A stretch of 64,000 nucleotides of DNA, taken from NCBI RefSeq assembly GCF_000426765.1, contig NZ_KE384566.1:62001-126000 (forward strand), written 5' to 3'. The position numbers and the translations under genes are program-made. This document shows positions 35,549-45,091 of this stretch, piece by piece. The notes beneath the pieces were generated by a model that was not told where the DNA came from, did not search any database, and saw nothing but the letters and a program-made list of their open reading frames with translations. Source of the DNA: Vibrio litoralis DSM 17657. Lineage in GTDB: Bacteria > Pseudomonadota > Gammaproteobacteria > Enterobacterales > Vibrionaceae. Within the stretch, counting starts at the first letter, position 1; each line of letters opens with the position of its first letter.

Positions 35549-35874
35549 TGTCAAATTCAGCTGTATCAAAAGATCATCAAGATTCAGGTGCTAAAGGTTA
35601 CATTATTGGCTTTATCGCTTCATTGGTGTTGACCATTATTCCATTTTACTTTGCTTATACTGGCGTGTTGTCGCGTGAAGCAACGATTGAAATTTTGATC
35701 ATAACCGCAGTGCTGCAATTATTGGTGCATCTAGTGTATTTCTTACACATGGATAGCTCAGAGAAAGGCCGATTTAACGCGCTGTCTTTTGCGTTTACTT
35801 CCGTGATCGTTTTCATCGTCATCGCAGGTTCAATCTGGATCATGTGGAACTTGAACCACAATATGATGATGTAG
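35548..35874 (+). CDS. cyoD: Cytochrome bo quinol oxidase subunit IV
   Basis: The 108-residue product has three membrane segments and the family pattern GYIIGFIASLVLTIIPF and HLVYFLHMDSSEKGRFN. It helps copper assembly of subunit I in E. coli. The ATG at 35548 follows AGGAG and overlaps the cyoC stop. Confidence 0.94.
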   Translation: MSNSAVSKDHQDSGAKGYIIGFIASLVLTIIPFYFAYTGVLSREATIEILIITAVLQLLVHLVYFLHMDSSEKGRFNALSFAFTSVIVFIVIAGSIWIMWNLNHNMMM

Positions 35875-35882
35875 GTCTGATA

Positions 35883-36752
35883 ATGTTGAAAGAATACCTA
35901 TCGATAACCAAACCCGGCATTATTGTTGGCAATTTGATCTCTGTTTTAGCTGGCTACTTTCTAGCGGCTAAATCAGAGCCTGCCACATTGAGTTTACTAT
36001 TATTCACAATGTTAGGCGTGGCGTTAGTCATTGCCTCTGGCTGTGTGATTAATAACATTTTTGATCGTGATATCGATTTTAAAATGTCACGTACTCAAAA
36101 CCGCACCATGGTGAAAGGTGGAATCAAGGTCGATCATGCCTTTCTTTACGCCTTGGTGATGTTACTGGCAGGTACTGGATTGCTTTATAAAATGGCTAAT
36201 CCGTTGTCGGCAGTAATGGTGTTATTAGGTTATGTGTTTTACGTGTTCTTTTACACCATGTGGTACAAGCGCACCTCGGTATACGGCACTTTAGTGGGCA
36301 GTGTATCGGGGGCGATTCCGCCATTGGTCGGCTACCTTGCGGTGACTAATTACATCAGCTTTGAAGCGGTATTGTTGTTTAGTTTATTCTGCTTATGGCA
36401 AATGCCGCACTCGTATGCCATTGCGATGTTCAGAATGCAAGACTACCAAGAAGCAGGCATTCCTGTACTACCTGTGGTGAAAGGAATTCAGCGTGCTCGT
36501 CAACATATGATGGCTTACGTGGCCGCGTTCTCGTTAGTTGCGCTTGGTTTATATGCCTTCGGGCACACAGGTTATGAATATTTAGCGGTGGCGGCATTAT
36601 CTTGCTTCGCATGGTCAAAAGTCACTTTTAGAAGCATGGATCAATCGAATTATATTCAATGGTCTAAATCAGTATTTAAAACCTCATTACTAGTCGTGAT
36701 GGCGTTTAGTTCTGTACTAGGTCTAGAGTTAATTCCACTTTCATTTTTGTAG
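35883..36752 (+). CDS. cyoE: Protoheme IX farnesyltransferase (heme O synthase)
   Basis: CyoE adds a farnesyl group to heme B, giving the heme O used by the bo oxidase. The 289-residue UbiA-family membrane protein has the prenyl-diphosphate motif NNIFDRDIDFKMSRTQNR near residue 60, YTMWYKRTSVYGTLVGSVSGAIPPLVGY near 140 and the second Asp-containing loop FRMQDYQEAGIPVLPV near 185. It begins 8 bp after cyoD, ending the operon. Confidence 0.95.
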   Translation: MLKEYLSITKPGIIVGNLISVLAGYFLAAKSEPATLSLLLFTMLGVALVIASGCVINNIFDRDIDFKMSRTQNRTMVKGGIKVDHAFLYALVMLLAGTGLLYKMANPLSAVMVLLGYVFYVFFYTMWYKRTSVYGTLVGSVSGAIPPLVGYLAVTNYISFEAVLLFSLFCLWQMPHSYAIAMFRMQDYQEAGIPVLPVVKGIQRARQHMMAYVAAFSLVALGLYAFGHTGYEYLAVAALSCFAWSKVTFRSMDQSNYIQWSKSVFKTSLLVVMAFSSVLGLELIPLSFL

Positions 36753-37220
36753 TTTATTTTTCTAAAAATGCCAATTTTGGAAGTAACGTTTCCGGTAAAT
36801 TTATATTGCAAAAATGATAGTTTTATTTTTCATTAATGTGCCCATAATGTAACAAAAGATGTTGTGTTGTAGATGTTTTGTTTCTTTGTTGCTTTGCATC
36901 TACCTCACGATAAATGTTTGCACGACATGTAGCGTCGCTGGAATGAACTGAGGTATTAAGCTTTAGAATGTTTCAATTGGAATAGCGATGTATCTCCCTG
37001 TGTAAATCTAGTTAAACTCCAAGTTAGCTAGTAAAAATGAAAAACACCAAGCCTCCCCAGCTTGGTGTTTTTTTATGTGTAATTTCTTTTTTATATGCAT
37101 AAATAACACTCGCCTAAAAATCAAACACGCACTACACTCAGCGGCCGTTCTGACCTCTTTAGTTTTCTCTATATTCCCCCTTAGAGATGAGAGGCAGCGT
37201 GTATTTTTTTAAGGATAAAA
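36753..37220. other. Intergenic region between cyoE and the oxygenase gene
   Basis: About 470 bp with no supported gene. The only clear element is the terminator at 37042. Confidence 0.5.
37042..37074 (+). terminator. Rho-independent terminator of the cyo operon
   Basis: AAACACCAAGC, a 6-base loop and GCTTGGTGTTTTTTT give a strong stem with a T run, about 290 bp after cyoE. Confidence 0.88.
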
Positions 37221-37892
37221 ATGAACGTTGTTTTGACTGAAGATGTGATTCATTTACCTCAGGTTGATGAATCACTATTTGATGCAATTGCCGAAAATAT
37301 TGCTCACCAAGGTTACAGTATTCACCCCAATGCACTTTCTGCTGATTTATTAAATCAACTGCATCAACATGTACATAGTATGCCTGATGATAATTTTAAG
37401 CGGGCAGGGATTGGGCGTGAAGATAATCTGATGCTTAACCAGTTTGTACGCAAAGATGAGGTGTGTTGGATTAATGGTGAAAGCTTGGCAGGAAAGGCAT
37501 GGCTTGCTTGGTCGGCTGAATTACAGCGCTATTTAAATCGACATCTATTTTTAGGGCTATTCTCATTTGAAAGTCATTTTGCGCATTATTCACCGGGCGA
37601 TTTTTATAAAACCCACAAAGATGCCTTTAAAGGTGAATCTAATCGTATCCTCAGCCTCGTAGTGTACTTAAATCCGTGCTGGACCAAAGAACACCAAGGT
37701 GAGTTGGTTATTTATCAAGATGATACGCGAGAGGAATTGGTTAGAGTGACGCCGAGCTTTGGCACGATTGCACTCTTTTTGAGTGAAGATTTCCCTCATG
37801 AGGTTTTACCTTCAACCCGTGATCGCTATTCAATAGCGGGTTGGTTTCGAGTAAATGGTTCTGGCATTAATAAGGTCGATCCTCCACGTTAG
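37221..37892 (+). CDS. 2OG-Fe(II) oxygenase (prolyl hydroxylase-like)
   Basis: The 223-residue product has the iron-binding triad of the family: His and Asp in FYKTHKDAFKGESNRILSLVVYLN (about residues 131-155) and the late His in FPHEVLPSTRDRYSIAGWFRVN (about 193-215), with the Arg that binds oxoglutarate. Family members hydroxylate protein prolines or other substrates; the target is unknown. AAGGA precedes the ATG. It stands alone between terminators. Confidence 0.85.
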   Translation: MNVVLTEDVIHLPQVDESLFDAIAENIAHQGYSIHPNALSADLLNQLHQHVHSMPDDNFKRAGIGREDNLMLNQFVRKDEVCWINGESLAGKAWLAWSAELQRYLNRHLFLGLFSFESHFAHYSPGDFYKTHKDAFKGESNRILSLVVYLNPCWTKEHQGELVIYQDDTREELVRVTPSFGTIALFLSEDFPHEVLPSTRDRYSIAGWFRVNGSGINKVDPPR

Positions 37893-38012
37893 GGGATTGG
37901 CGTTTATTTTAACCTTAAGTAATTTATTCTTATAAAGAAATACTCTCCTGACAGCCTTATTATCTAATATGTTATATGATTATACGATGAATTCTAAGAA
38001 GGGTGTCTAGAG

Positions 38013-39779
38013 TTGAAAAGTGCATGGATCGAAGAGTGGCTTCCCGGCTTATCTCAATTAAAAAACTATGAAAAAGCTTGGCTTAGTGATGATCTTCGAG
38101 CCGCGCTTTCTGTGGTGGCGGTTGCCTTACCGGTTGCTATTGCTTATGCCGAATTAACTGGGGTAAGTGCAATAGTTGGGTTGTATTCTTGTGTGTTGCC
38201 TATGTTGGTATATGCCTTCATGGGGACTTCTCGACAACTTATTGTTGGCCCAGATACGGCAACTTGTGCAGTCATTGCTGCAGTTGTAACACCACTTGCT
38301 GCTGGTGATGCGGTAAAACATTGGCAATTAGTTATTACCATGACAGCCATGACTGGCGTGTGGTGTTTAATTGCCAGCAAGTTTAAGTTGGGTGTCTTTG
38401 CCGATTTTCTCTCTGGCCCGATCTTATTAGGCTTATTAAATGGTGTCTCGATTACCATTATCGTTGGTCAATTTTTTAAAGTATTTGGTATTACCTATAA
38501 CCAACCATACCTCATTGAGCAGATATGGGAGGCACCTTCGCAATTGGTTAATATTCACTGGCAAACTCTGTTGGTTAGTGCGGTGACGATTGGGATCTAC
38601 CTCTGTTGTAAAAAGTTACGTCCAACGTGGCCTGCGGCAATGCTTGCCATTATTATCGCGAGTCTTTTTGTTTGGCTCGGCGATTTTCAATCGGTTGGCG
38701 TTGGTATTGTCGGTATGGTCGATGGTGGTCTACCTGTTTTTCAAGCACCAGAGTTTGATATTGGTTTAAGTCGTGAGCTTGTGATGCCTGCGCTTAACTT
38801 AGCCATGGTGAGCTTTGTGAGTATGATGCTCACCGTACGTAGTTTTGCTGCTAAAAATGGTTATGATATTGATGCCGATAAAGAGTTCCGCGCGCTTGGT
38901 ATGATTAATATTGCCTCGGCATTTTCACAAGGTTTTGTGGTTAGTGGCACCAGCTCTCGAACGGCGGTCAATGATGCTAATGGTGGTAAAACTCAGCTGG
39001 TTTCGATAATTTCTGCGGTTATCATTGCCATTGTGGCGGTGGTTGCCTATCAGCCATTGCAATTCATTCCTGTGGCAGCGTTAGGTGTTGTCTTGATTGT
39101 GGCTTCCATTTCTTTGATTGATTTAAAAGGAATTTGGGGACTACGTAAGCGAGATAAAGACGCCTTCTATCTATCCAGTATTACTTTTATTGCCGTGTTG
39201 GTGATTGGTGTTATTCCGGGTATCACCTTGGCGGTATTGCTCGGTTTATTCCAGTTCTTGCGTATTGTGATGCGTCCAACCGATCAAGTGTTGGGTATCG
39301 ATACCAAAGGTACGGTGAGAAGTTTAGGTAAATCAGGTAAGGCGAAAGCCATTCCCGGCTTAGTGATTTATCGTTTTAACTCCCCACTCACTTATTTTAA
39401 TGCCGCGCACTTTAAACGTCGTTTATTACACAAAGTGGCCGAGGCCGGATCGAACGACGTCAAATATGTGATTATTGATGCGGTGGCCAGCTTCACACAT
39501 TTGGATCTCACTGTGATGGCGGTGATTAATGACGTTCAAGCAATCTTAAAAAAACGTGGTATTCGCCTAGTACTGGCTGGTCATAAACGACGCTTAAAGC
39601 AATGGTGTGATTTAGCTGGCGTTAAAGTAGGGGAAGGCGGTATTCGGATCCGCGCCGATATGTACCTCGCCATTAAGATGAGCGGTTGTTATCAAGAGGC
39701 GGTGAGCGAAGGGCATATTCCTGAAGTGAAGAAAGAGAAGTTATCGGAAGAGCGGGAGCATGCTCAGCCTGAAGTATAG
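38013..39779 (+). CDS. SulP-family anion transporter with STAS domain
   Basis: The 588-residue product has an N-terminal SLC26/SulP membrane part (about residues 20-420) with AALSVVAVALPVAIAYAELTGVSAIVGLYS near 30 and the VVSGTSSRTAVNDANGGKTQL block near 310, then a C-terminal STAS domain (about 440-555; VIIDAVASFTHLDLTVMAVI). Members carry sulfate, bicarbonate or dicarboxylates; the substrate cannot be chosen here. A TTG is the likely start (AAGGGTGTC upstream). Confidence 0.9.
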   Translation: MKSAWIEEWLPGLSQLKNYEKAWLSDDLRAALSVVAVALPVAIAYAELTGVSAIVGLYSCVLPMLVYAFMGTSRQLIVGPDTATCAVIAAVVTPLAAGDAVKHWQLVITMTAMTGVWCLIASKFKLGVFADFLSGPILLGLLNGVSITIIVGQFFKVFGITYNQPYLIEQIWEAPSQLVNIHWQTLLVSAVTIGIYLCCKKLRPTWPAAMLAIIIASLFVWLGDFQSVGVGIVGMVDGGLPVFQAPEFDIGLSRELVMPALNLAMVSFVSMMLTVRSFAAKNGYDIDADKEFRALGMINIASAFSQGFVVSGTSSRTAVNDANGGKTQLVSIISAVIIAIVAVVAYQPLQFIPVAALGVVLIVASISLIDLKGIWGLRKRDKDAFYLSSITFIAVLVIGVIPGITLAVLLGLFQFLRIVMRPTDQVLGIDTKGTVRSLGKSGKAKAIPGLVIYRFNSPLTYFNAAHFKRRLLHKVAEAGSNDVKYVIIDAVASFTHLDLTVMAVINDVQAILKKRGIRLVLAGHKRRLKQWCDLAGVKVGEGGIRIRADMYLAIKMSGCYQEAVSEGHIPEVKKEKLSEEREHAQPEV

Positions 39780-39830
39780 CTTTATGCTCAAGTCGGTTTA
39801 TATCCAAATTACTTGGGGTTATATCCAATA

Positions 39831-39857
39831 AAAACGAGCTCGTGATGAGCTCGTTTT
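39831..39857. terminator. Bidirectional terminator between the SulP gene and ahpF
   Basis: AAAACGAGCTC, a 5-base loop and GAGCTCGTTTT form a perfect stem with A and T runs, between converging genes. Just upstream (about 39800-39827) is a remnant of the palindromic element ends (TATATCCAAATTACTTGGGG). Confidence 0.85.
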
Positions 39858-39898
39858 GGTATCAAACTATGATTTTTCTAGGCTCTAATTATTAGAGA

Positions 39899-41467
39899 TT
39901 AACCATCTTGGCGAATCAGATAATCAAAGGCACTTAAGCTTGCTTTTGCACCGTCACCCATTGCAATAATGATTTGCTTATAAGGCACTGTGGTTGCATC
40001 ACCCGCAGCAAACACACCTGGCATGCTAGTCTCACCGCGATCATTTACGATGATTTCACCACGCTCTGATAGTTTCACTTCACTGTCTTTTAACCATTCA
40101 GTATTCGGTACTAGGCCAATTTGAACAAAGATACCCGCTAGTTCGATTTCTTTAATTTCATCGGTGTTGCGGTCTTTGTACTTAAGGCTAGTAACACGTT
40201 TACCATCACCTATGACTTCAGTGGTTTGCGCCATAGTAATAATGTCGATGTTAGGCAGTGAGTTCGCTTTGTTAATAAGCACTTGGTCTGCGCGTAGACC
40301 ATCAGCAAATTCCAGTACCGTTACATGCTCAACAATACCTGCTAGATCAATCGCAGCTTCAATACCTGAGTTACCACCACCGATAACTGCGGTTCTCTTG
40401 CCTTTAAACAATGGACCATCACAGTGTGGGCAGTAAGCGACTCCTTTGTTACGGTATTCCTGTTCACCCGGAACATTCATTTCACGCCAGCGAGCACCGG
40501 GGCTAAGGATGATACTTTTACTTTTTAATGTCGCACCGCTTTCAAGAGCAACATGGATCAGACCATCTTCAGTATGTGGCGCGCCCATGATTTTGTCGGC
40601 TTGTTGTTCGGTTACTACATCAACATCGTATTCTTTTAGATGTTCGGCTAAGTCGGTGGCTAATTTTGGTCCTTCAGTACGTTTTACTGAGATGAAGTTT
40701 TCAATCGCCATCGTATCCATGACTTGTCCGCCAAAACGTTTGGCAACAACACCCGTGCGAATACCTTTACGTGCCGCGTATAGAGCCGCAGCACTACCAC
40801 CAGGGCCACCACCAACGACTAATACATCGTATGGGTCTTTTTCGTTTAAGCTAGCAGCGGCTTTTTCGGCTGCACCATCATCAAGTTTGCCAAGGATTTC
40901 ATTTAGCGTCATACGGCCTTGGCCAAATAATTCACCATTTACAAATACACTTGGTACCGCCATGATGTCGCGATTTTTCACTTCATCTTGGAATAGCGCG
41001 CCGTCAATCATGGTAGTACGGATATCAGGGTTGATGGCTGACATCATATTGAACGCTTGGACGACATCTGGGCAGTTTTGGCATGACAGAGAAATAAACA
41101 CTTCTACATCAAGCTTTTTGCCTAGTTGACCAAGTTGCTCAATGGTTTCTTTTTCTAGCTTGATTGGGTGGCCGCCCGAATGCAGTAGCGCTAAAACTAA
41201 TGACGTAAATTCATGGCCCATTGGTAGACCAGCAAAACGTAATTGTGTGCCTTTTTCTGGGTTAACCACAGACATGATAGGCTTACGATCGCTAGCTGCG
41301 TCATCGCGTACCACGGTAATAAATGAGCTTAATTCAGCAATTTCATTAGCAAGAGCAAGAATATCCTGCGCGGCTTTGCTTTCATCTAGGCTAACCACTA
41401 ATTGGATATCATGTTTTACATTGGCTAAATACTGTTCTAATTGTTGTTTGATCGCTTGTTCAAGCAT
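39899..41467 (-). CDS. ahpF: Alkyl hydroperoxide reductase subunit F
   Basis: AhpF passes electrons from NADH through FAD to AhpC. The 522-residue product has the N-terminal double-thioredoxin domain with redox pair CQNCPDV near residue 130, FAD-binding [19 protein letters not shown] near 218, the active-site disulfide CPHCDGPLF near 345 and NAD-binding AVIGGGNSG near 360. It lies downstream of ahpC in the same direction with about 200 bp holding two hairpins between them. Confidence 0.96.
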   Translation of the reverse strand: MLEQAIKQQLEQYLANVKHDIQLVVSLDESKAAQDILALANEIAELSSFITVVRDDAASDRKPIMSVVNPEKGTQLRFAGLPMGHEFTSLVLALLHSGGHPIKLEKETIEQLGQLGKKLDVEVFISLSCQNCPDVVQAFNMMSAINPDIRTTMIDGALFQDEVKNRDIMAVPSVFVNGELFGQGRMTLNEILGKLDDGAAEKAAASLNEKDPYDVLVVGGGPGGSAAALYAARKGIRTGVVAKRFGGQVMDTMAIENFISVKRTEGPKLATDLAEHLKEYDVDVVTEQQADKIMGAPHTEDGLIHVALESGATLKSKSIILSPGARWREMNVPGEQEYRNKGVAYCPHCDGPLFKGKRTAVIGGGNSGIEAAIDLAGIVEHVTVLEFADGLRADQVLINKANSLPNIDIITMAQTTEVIGDGKRVTSLKYKDRNTDEIKEIELAGIFVQIGLVPNTEWLKDSEVKLSERGEIIVNDRGETSMPGVFAAGDATTVPYKQIIIAMGDGAKASLSAFDYLIRQDG

Positions 41468-41556
41468 GCTATGACACCTTACTTCTAAAAATTAGAGTTC
41501 TTTAAAATGAGAGTGGTTACTCTGGATAAATCAAATTTCGAAAATAAAAACAGGGT

Positions 41557-41609
41557 GAGAGCTAGCCAACGGAATAGGTCGTCAGAAGTAATACCATCAA
41601 CTAGCTCTC
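41557..41609 (-). repeat. Inverted repeat between ahpC and ahpF
   Basis: GAGAGCTAG and CTAGCTCTC form a 9-bp pair with about 35 bases between. With the hairpin at 41616 it may lower read-through from ahpC into ahpF. Confidence 0.45.
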
Positions 41610-41615
41610 GAATTA

Positions 41616-41644
41616 GCCGTTAATAATGGGGAGTTATTAACGGC
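41616..41644 (-). terminator. Hairpin just after ahpC
   Basis: GCCGTTAATAA and TTATTAACGGC form an 11-bp stem about 20 bases after the ahpC stop. No T run follows on the minus strand, so it may be an attenuator or a 3'-end stabiliser instead of a full terminator. Confidence 0.5.
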
Positions 41645-41664
41645 ATATTAGGACTAGTGGCTAA

Positions 41665-42222
41665 TTAAATTTTGCCTACGAGGTCAAGAGAAGGTGCTAG
41701 TGTTTCTTCGCCTTCTTTCCATTTCGCAGGGCAAACTTCACCTGGGTGCGCTGCAACGTATTGTGCTGCTTTCACTTTACGAAGTAGATCTTCTGCATCA
41801 CGACCGATACCTTCAGCTGTGATTTCCATTGCTTGAATCGTACCTTCTGGGTCGATTAAGAATGTTGCACGGTCTGCAAGACCTTGACCTTCACGCATAA
41901 CACCGAAGTTGTTAGTGATGTTGCCTGTTTGGTCACCTAGCATGTAGTACTGAATTTTACCGATAGTGTCAGAGCTATCGTGCCATGCTTTGTGAGTGAA
42001 GTGAGTGTCAGTTGATACTGAGTACACTTCTACGCCACGTTTTTGTAGCTCTTCGTAATGATCAGCAAGGTCGCCTAATTCTGTTGGACATACAAACGTG
42101 AAGTCTGCTGGATAGAAGAAAAATACAGCCCACTTACCTAGTACGTCTTTTTCTGAAACCTCAACAAACTCGCCGTTTTTGAATGCTGTTGCGTTGAATG
42201 GTTTGATTTGAGTGTTAATCAT
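41665..42222 (-). CDS. ahpC: Alkyl hydroperoxide reductase subunit C (peroxiredoxin)
   Basis: AhpC reduces hydrogen peroxide and organic peroxides. The 185-residue typical two-Cys peroxiredoxin has the peroxidatic Cys in [18 protein letters not shown] near 47 and the resolving Cys in [13 protein letters not shown] near 166. The frame is open to 42426, but the ATG at 42222 matches the family start (MINTQIKPF), has an AAGGGAAAG site upstream and gives the usual length. AhpF is encoded downstream. Confidence 0.96.
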   Translation of the reverse strand: MINTQIKPFNATAFKNGEFVEVSEKDVLGKWAVFFFYPADFTFVCPTELGDLADHYEELQKRGVEVYSVSTDTHFTHKAWHDSSDTIGKIQYYMLGDQTGNITNNFGVMREGQGLADRATFLIDPEGTIQAMEITAEGIGRDAEDLLRKVKAAQYVAAHPGEVCPAKWKEGEETLAPSLDLVGKI

Positions 42223-42497
42223 AATATTGTCTTTCCCTTTTATTGAAAATTCTAAATTCTTACAGAAATCTAAATGGGGCAATGCGTTATTGCGCCTCGT
42301 TTCTTGCTTACGGGAAGTATATTCACATTGTTTGAGTGCTTTGAAAAATAGATTGTTCTTATTGTATTGATAGGTTTTTTCTATTGTTCGTTTGGAGCAT
42401 AGAAGATCGCTTAATAACAGCAACAATATCTAATTAACCATAAATGAGATAAGCTAACCGTATACCTTCCTTTTCTATAAGTAGTCCCACCTCTGTA

Positions 42498-43352
42498 ATG
42501 AAAATACCTAAACAAATGCAATCTTTGGTTGAAGATGGCGTCGTTGATGACGTAGTGAGCCAACTTATGAGTGGCAAAGAAGCGTCAGTCTATATCGTGC
42601 GTTGTGGTGACGAAATTCGTTGCGCTAAAGTGTATAAAGAAGTCAATCAACGTAGCTTTAAGCAAGCGGTACAATATCGAGAAGGACGTAAAGTAAAAAA
42701 CAGCCGCCGTGCTCGCGCCATGGAAAAAGGCTCTAAATTTGGTCGTGGTGAGCAAGAAGCGGTTTGGCAAAGCGCCGAAGTCGATGCGCTCTATGCCTTG
42801 AAAGCTGCCGGAGTACGAGTGCCTGAACCTTATGGGGTAGTGGATGGCGTGTTGTTAATGGAGCTCATTACCGATGAAGAAGGCTTTGTTGCGCCGCGTT
42901 TAAATGATGTCTCTATGTCCGCCGAACAAGCGTTAGAAGATCATGATGAAATGATTGAGTACATCAAACGTATGTTATGCGCAGGGATTATTCATGGTGA
43001 TTTATCAGAATTTAATGTGCTGGTGGATGAATATGGGCCAGTGATCATCGATTTACCCCAAGCCGTCAATGCCTCCGCCAACAATAACGCGGAATGGATG
43101 TTTGCCCGTGATGTAAACAATATGCGTAGCTACTACGGCCAATATGTACCAGAGCTAGAGCAAACCGAATACGCCAAAGAAATGTGGCAGTTGTACCAAG
43201 CGGGCGAGTTATTTCCCGATACTAAATTGACCGGATTGTTTGTCGAGTCCGACGAATTAGCCGACGTAGAATCCATCTTAGATGAAATTGATGCGGCAAG
43301 ATTGGAAGCAGAAACTCGTGAATTAAGAAAGAGTGAATCAGAGCAAGAGTAA
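42498..43352 (+). CDS. RIO-family serine kinase
   Basis: The 284-residue product has the RIO kinase pattern: SGKEASVYIVRCGDEIRCAKVYK at residues 27-49 (nucleotide loop and catalytic Lys), HGDLSEFNVLV near 166 (catalytic loop Asp) and VIIDLPQAV near 180 (metal-binding Asp). In bacteria its target is unknown; a role tied to ribosomes is suggested by the archaeal and eukaryotic relatives. The gene ends just before a stray copy of the tmRNA 3' end. Confidence 0.9.
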   Translation: MKIPKQMQSLVEDGVVDDVVSQLMSGKEASVYIVRCGDEIRCAKVYKEVNQRSFKQAVQYREGRKVKNSRRARAMEKGSKFGRGEQEAVWQSAEVDALYALKAAGVRVPEPYGVVDGVLLMELITDEEGFVAPRLNDVSMSAEQALEDHDEMIEYIKRMLCAGIIHGDLSEFNVLVDEYGPVIIDLPQAVNASANNNAEWMFARDVNNMRSYYGQYVPELEQTEYAKEMWQLYQAGELFPDTKLTGLFVESDELADVESILDEIDAARLEAETRELRKSESEQE

Positions 43353-43361
43353 TACCAAAGC

Positions 43362-43386
43362 GGATGCGGGTTCAAATCCCGCCAGC
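43362..43386 (+). repeat. Inverted near-copy of the tmRNA 3' end
   Basis: The plus strand reads GGATGCGGGTTCAAATCCC then GCCAGC. The tmRNA 3' end on the minus strand reads GGACGCGGGTTCAACTCCC then GCCAGC, so 23 of 25 bases agree, in opposite orientation and about 85 bp away. The CCA end is not copied. It could be an old attachment-site remnant or a tRNA fragment. Confidence 0.7.
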
Positions 43387-43426
43387 GCATTTGAACTCGA
43401 TTCTATTTTCTAGATTATAAAAATCA

Positions 43427-43463
43427 AAAAGGCCGCTAAGCTTTAAACTTAGCGGCCTTTCCA
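43427..43463 (-). terminator. Terminator of ssrA
   Basis: AAAAGGCCGCTAAG and CTTAGCGGCCTTT form a strong stem just after the tmRNA 3' end; reading on the minus strand a TTTTTGATTTTT run follows. It could also stop transcripts from the kinase gene. Confidence 0.88.
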
Positions 43464-43469
43464 ATCGAT

Positions 43470-43836
43470 TGGTGGAGCTGGCGGGAGTTGAACCCGCGTC
43501 CGAAAATCATCCATCATTGGTACTACATGCTTAGTCGATCTTTAATTTCACCACCGACCTGCGAACCGACACGCTAGTTGATGGCTATCCTGAATTATTT
43601 TTAATGCTTTGTCTCTCAGGCGGGAGACGCCACACGAGTTTGTTTGGGTTTGACTCTCTGTTGTTCCCCGTCTTACAAACGGAAGCTAGGGCAGAAAGGC
43701 TCTCAGCAGGTTATTAAGCTGCTAGTGCGTAGTTTTCGTCGTTTGCGACTATTTTTTTGCGGCTTTTTACGTGGCCAACCGCCCCACGACATGCACCTCA
43801 GACTTACAAATTCCCGTCGAATCCTGAATCAGCCCC
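43470..43836 (-). ncRNA. ssrA: tmRNA (transfer-messenger RNA)
   Basis: tmRNA frees stalled ribosomes and tags the unfinished protein for degradation. The minus strand begins GGGGCTGATTCAGGATTCGA and ends with a tRNA-like T arm (GCGGGTTCAACTCCCGC) and GCTCCACCA. The tag frame encodes ANDENYALAA then stop codons (complement of about 43712-43745). The 367-base length fits the gamma-proteobacterial form. Its partner SmpB is encoded just upstream on the same strand. Confidence 0.97.
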
Positions 43837-43851
43837 AAGGTTGTTTGATTG

Positions 43852-43880
43852 ATTTTGAACTACTCATCAAAATGTCAAAC
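43852..43880 (-). promoter_or_regulatory. Probable ssrA promoter
   Basis: On the minus strand TTGACA (43880-43875) and CAAAAT (43857-43852) are separated by 17 bases. The -35 is perfect, and the -10 agrees at four of six positions. It lies about 16 bases before the mature tmRNA 5' end. Confidence 0.5.
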
Positions 43881-44027
43881 TGCGCTTTCACGCTTTGTAT
43901 CCTTACCAAGTATTATGATAAATCGATACTTCAAACGCATAGTAACATAAAACCTTTAAGAGTCTAGCAACTTGCGTTTAAGTGGTTAACATTAACTCAC
44001 TTGATATTTTTACTTAAAAACGGAATG

Positions 44028-44513
44028 TTAGCGTAAGCTGCTCTTCATAATTCGAGCTTTATCACGCTGCCAATCTTGGTTCTTTTTATCATCACGTTTG
44101 TCGTGAAGTTTCTTACCTTTCGCCACCCCGATTTTCATTTTAACCCAAGATTTTGACCAGTAGAGCGATAGGGCAATTAATGTCATGCCTTCGCGGTTTA
44201 CGCGGCCAAATAGGTTATCGAGTTCACGGCGGTTAAGTAATAGCTTACGAACACGAGTTGGGTTAGCAACAATGTGGGTAGAAGCTTGTTGAAGTGGTAT
44301 TATTGACGCGCCACTTAGGAATGCTTCACCGTCGCGAAGAAAGACATAACTTTCTGCGATATTGGCTTTACCTTGACGTAAAGATTTGACTTCCCAACCT
44401 TGCAGCTCAAGACCAACTTCTATTTCATCATCGACGAAATATTCGTGTCGAGCTTGCTTGTTAAGAGCGATAGTATTACTACCGGCTTTTGATTTTGATT
44501 TTTTCTTTGCCAT
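44028..44513 (-). CDS. smpB: SsrA-binding protein SmpB
   Basis: SmpB binds the tRNA-like part of tmRNA and brings it to the stalled ribosome. The 161-residue product has [40 protein letters not shown] near 18-57 and the basic tail [23 protein letters not shown] needed for decoding. It lies about 190 bp upstream of ssrA in the same direction. Confidence 0.97.
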   Translation of the reverse strand: MAKKKSKSKAGSNTIALNKQARHEYFVDDEIEVGLELQGWEVKSLRQGKANIAESYVFLRDGEAFLSGASIIPLQQASTHIVANPTRVRKLLLNRRELDNLFGRVNREGMTLIALSLYWSKSWVKMKIGVAKGKKLHDKRDDKKNQDWQRDKARIMKSSLR

Positions 44514-44626
44514 AATGGCCTCATTATACGGATTGCTTTTATTTTGGCGAATCCTTTTGTTCTAATTCTTGGTAATATTTTGTTTATTTTCGAGAATTTG
44601 CTTCATGGCTCAAATTAGGAAGAAGT

Positions 44627-45061
44627 ATGCCTCAGGTTAATCGTTCAGCATTAGTCTCGTTTAGTGCTCAGCAAATGTATGATTTAGTTAATGATGTTGA
44701 AAAGTACCCTGAGTTTTTACCAGGATGTTCAGGTTCCAAGCTGATTGAGTCTACCAATACCGCTTTGGTTGCCTCGGTTGATGTATCAAAAGCCGGGATT
44801 AAAAAAACGTTTACTACCTCTAATACAATGGAACCTGGCCGTAGGATTAATTTGGAGCTAGTGGATGGCCCTTTCAAGTCCTTAACTGGATTTTGGATGT
44901 TTACTCCATTAGATGATTTTGCTTGTAAAGTTGAGCTTTGTTTAGAGTTTGAATTCAGTAATAAGCTCGTGGAGATGGCGTTTGGTAAAGTATTCACTGA
45001 ACTAACTAACAATATGGTGAACTCTTTTACTCAACGTGCCAAGCAAATGTACAATAATTGA
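44627..45061 (+). CDS. ratA: RatA / COQ10-like START-domain protein
   Basis: The 144-residue product is of the polyketide-cyclase/START family: QVNRSALVSFSAQQMYDLVNDVEKYPEFLPGCSGS at the N-terminus and the closing helix KLVEMAFGKVFTELTNNMVNSFTQRAKQMY. E. coli RatA has been described as interfering with ribosome subunit joining, while the COQ10 relatives bind ubiquinone; either role is possible. It is followed by rnfH 30 bp on, the conserved gamma-proteobacterial pair. Confidence 0.93.
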   Translation: MPQVNRSALVSFSAQQMYDLVNDVEKYPEFLPGCSGSKLIESTNTALVASVDVSKAGIKKTFTTSNTMEPGRRINLELVDGPFKSLTGFWMFTPLDDFACKVELCLEFEFSNKLVEMAFGKVFTELTNNMVNSFTQRAKQMYNN

Positions 45062-45091
45062 TTGGCAAGTTGCCATATAGGTGAGGAAATA

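Noticed and set aside
40446..41129. 227-codon plus-strand frame opposite ahpF
   Set aside because: It is a long antisense shadow in a well-defined ahpF gene; composition (Ser/Pro/Arg) is typical of such shadows.
43133..43390. 85-codon minus-strand frame starting MRWRDLNPHPL
   Set aside because: It begins in the tRNA-like fragment and runs antisense to the RIO kinase gene; this is a known false-gene pattern from tRNA-type sequence.
43644..43967. 107-codon plus-strand frame over ssrA
   Set aside because: It is antisense to the tmRNA, which explains the sequence fully.
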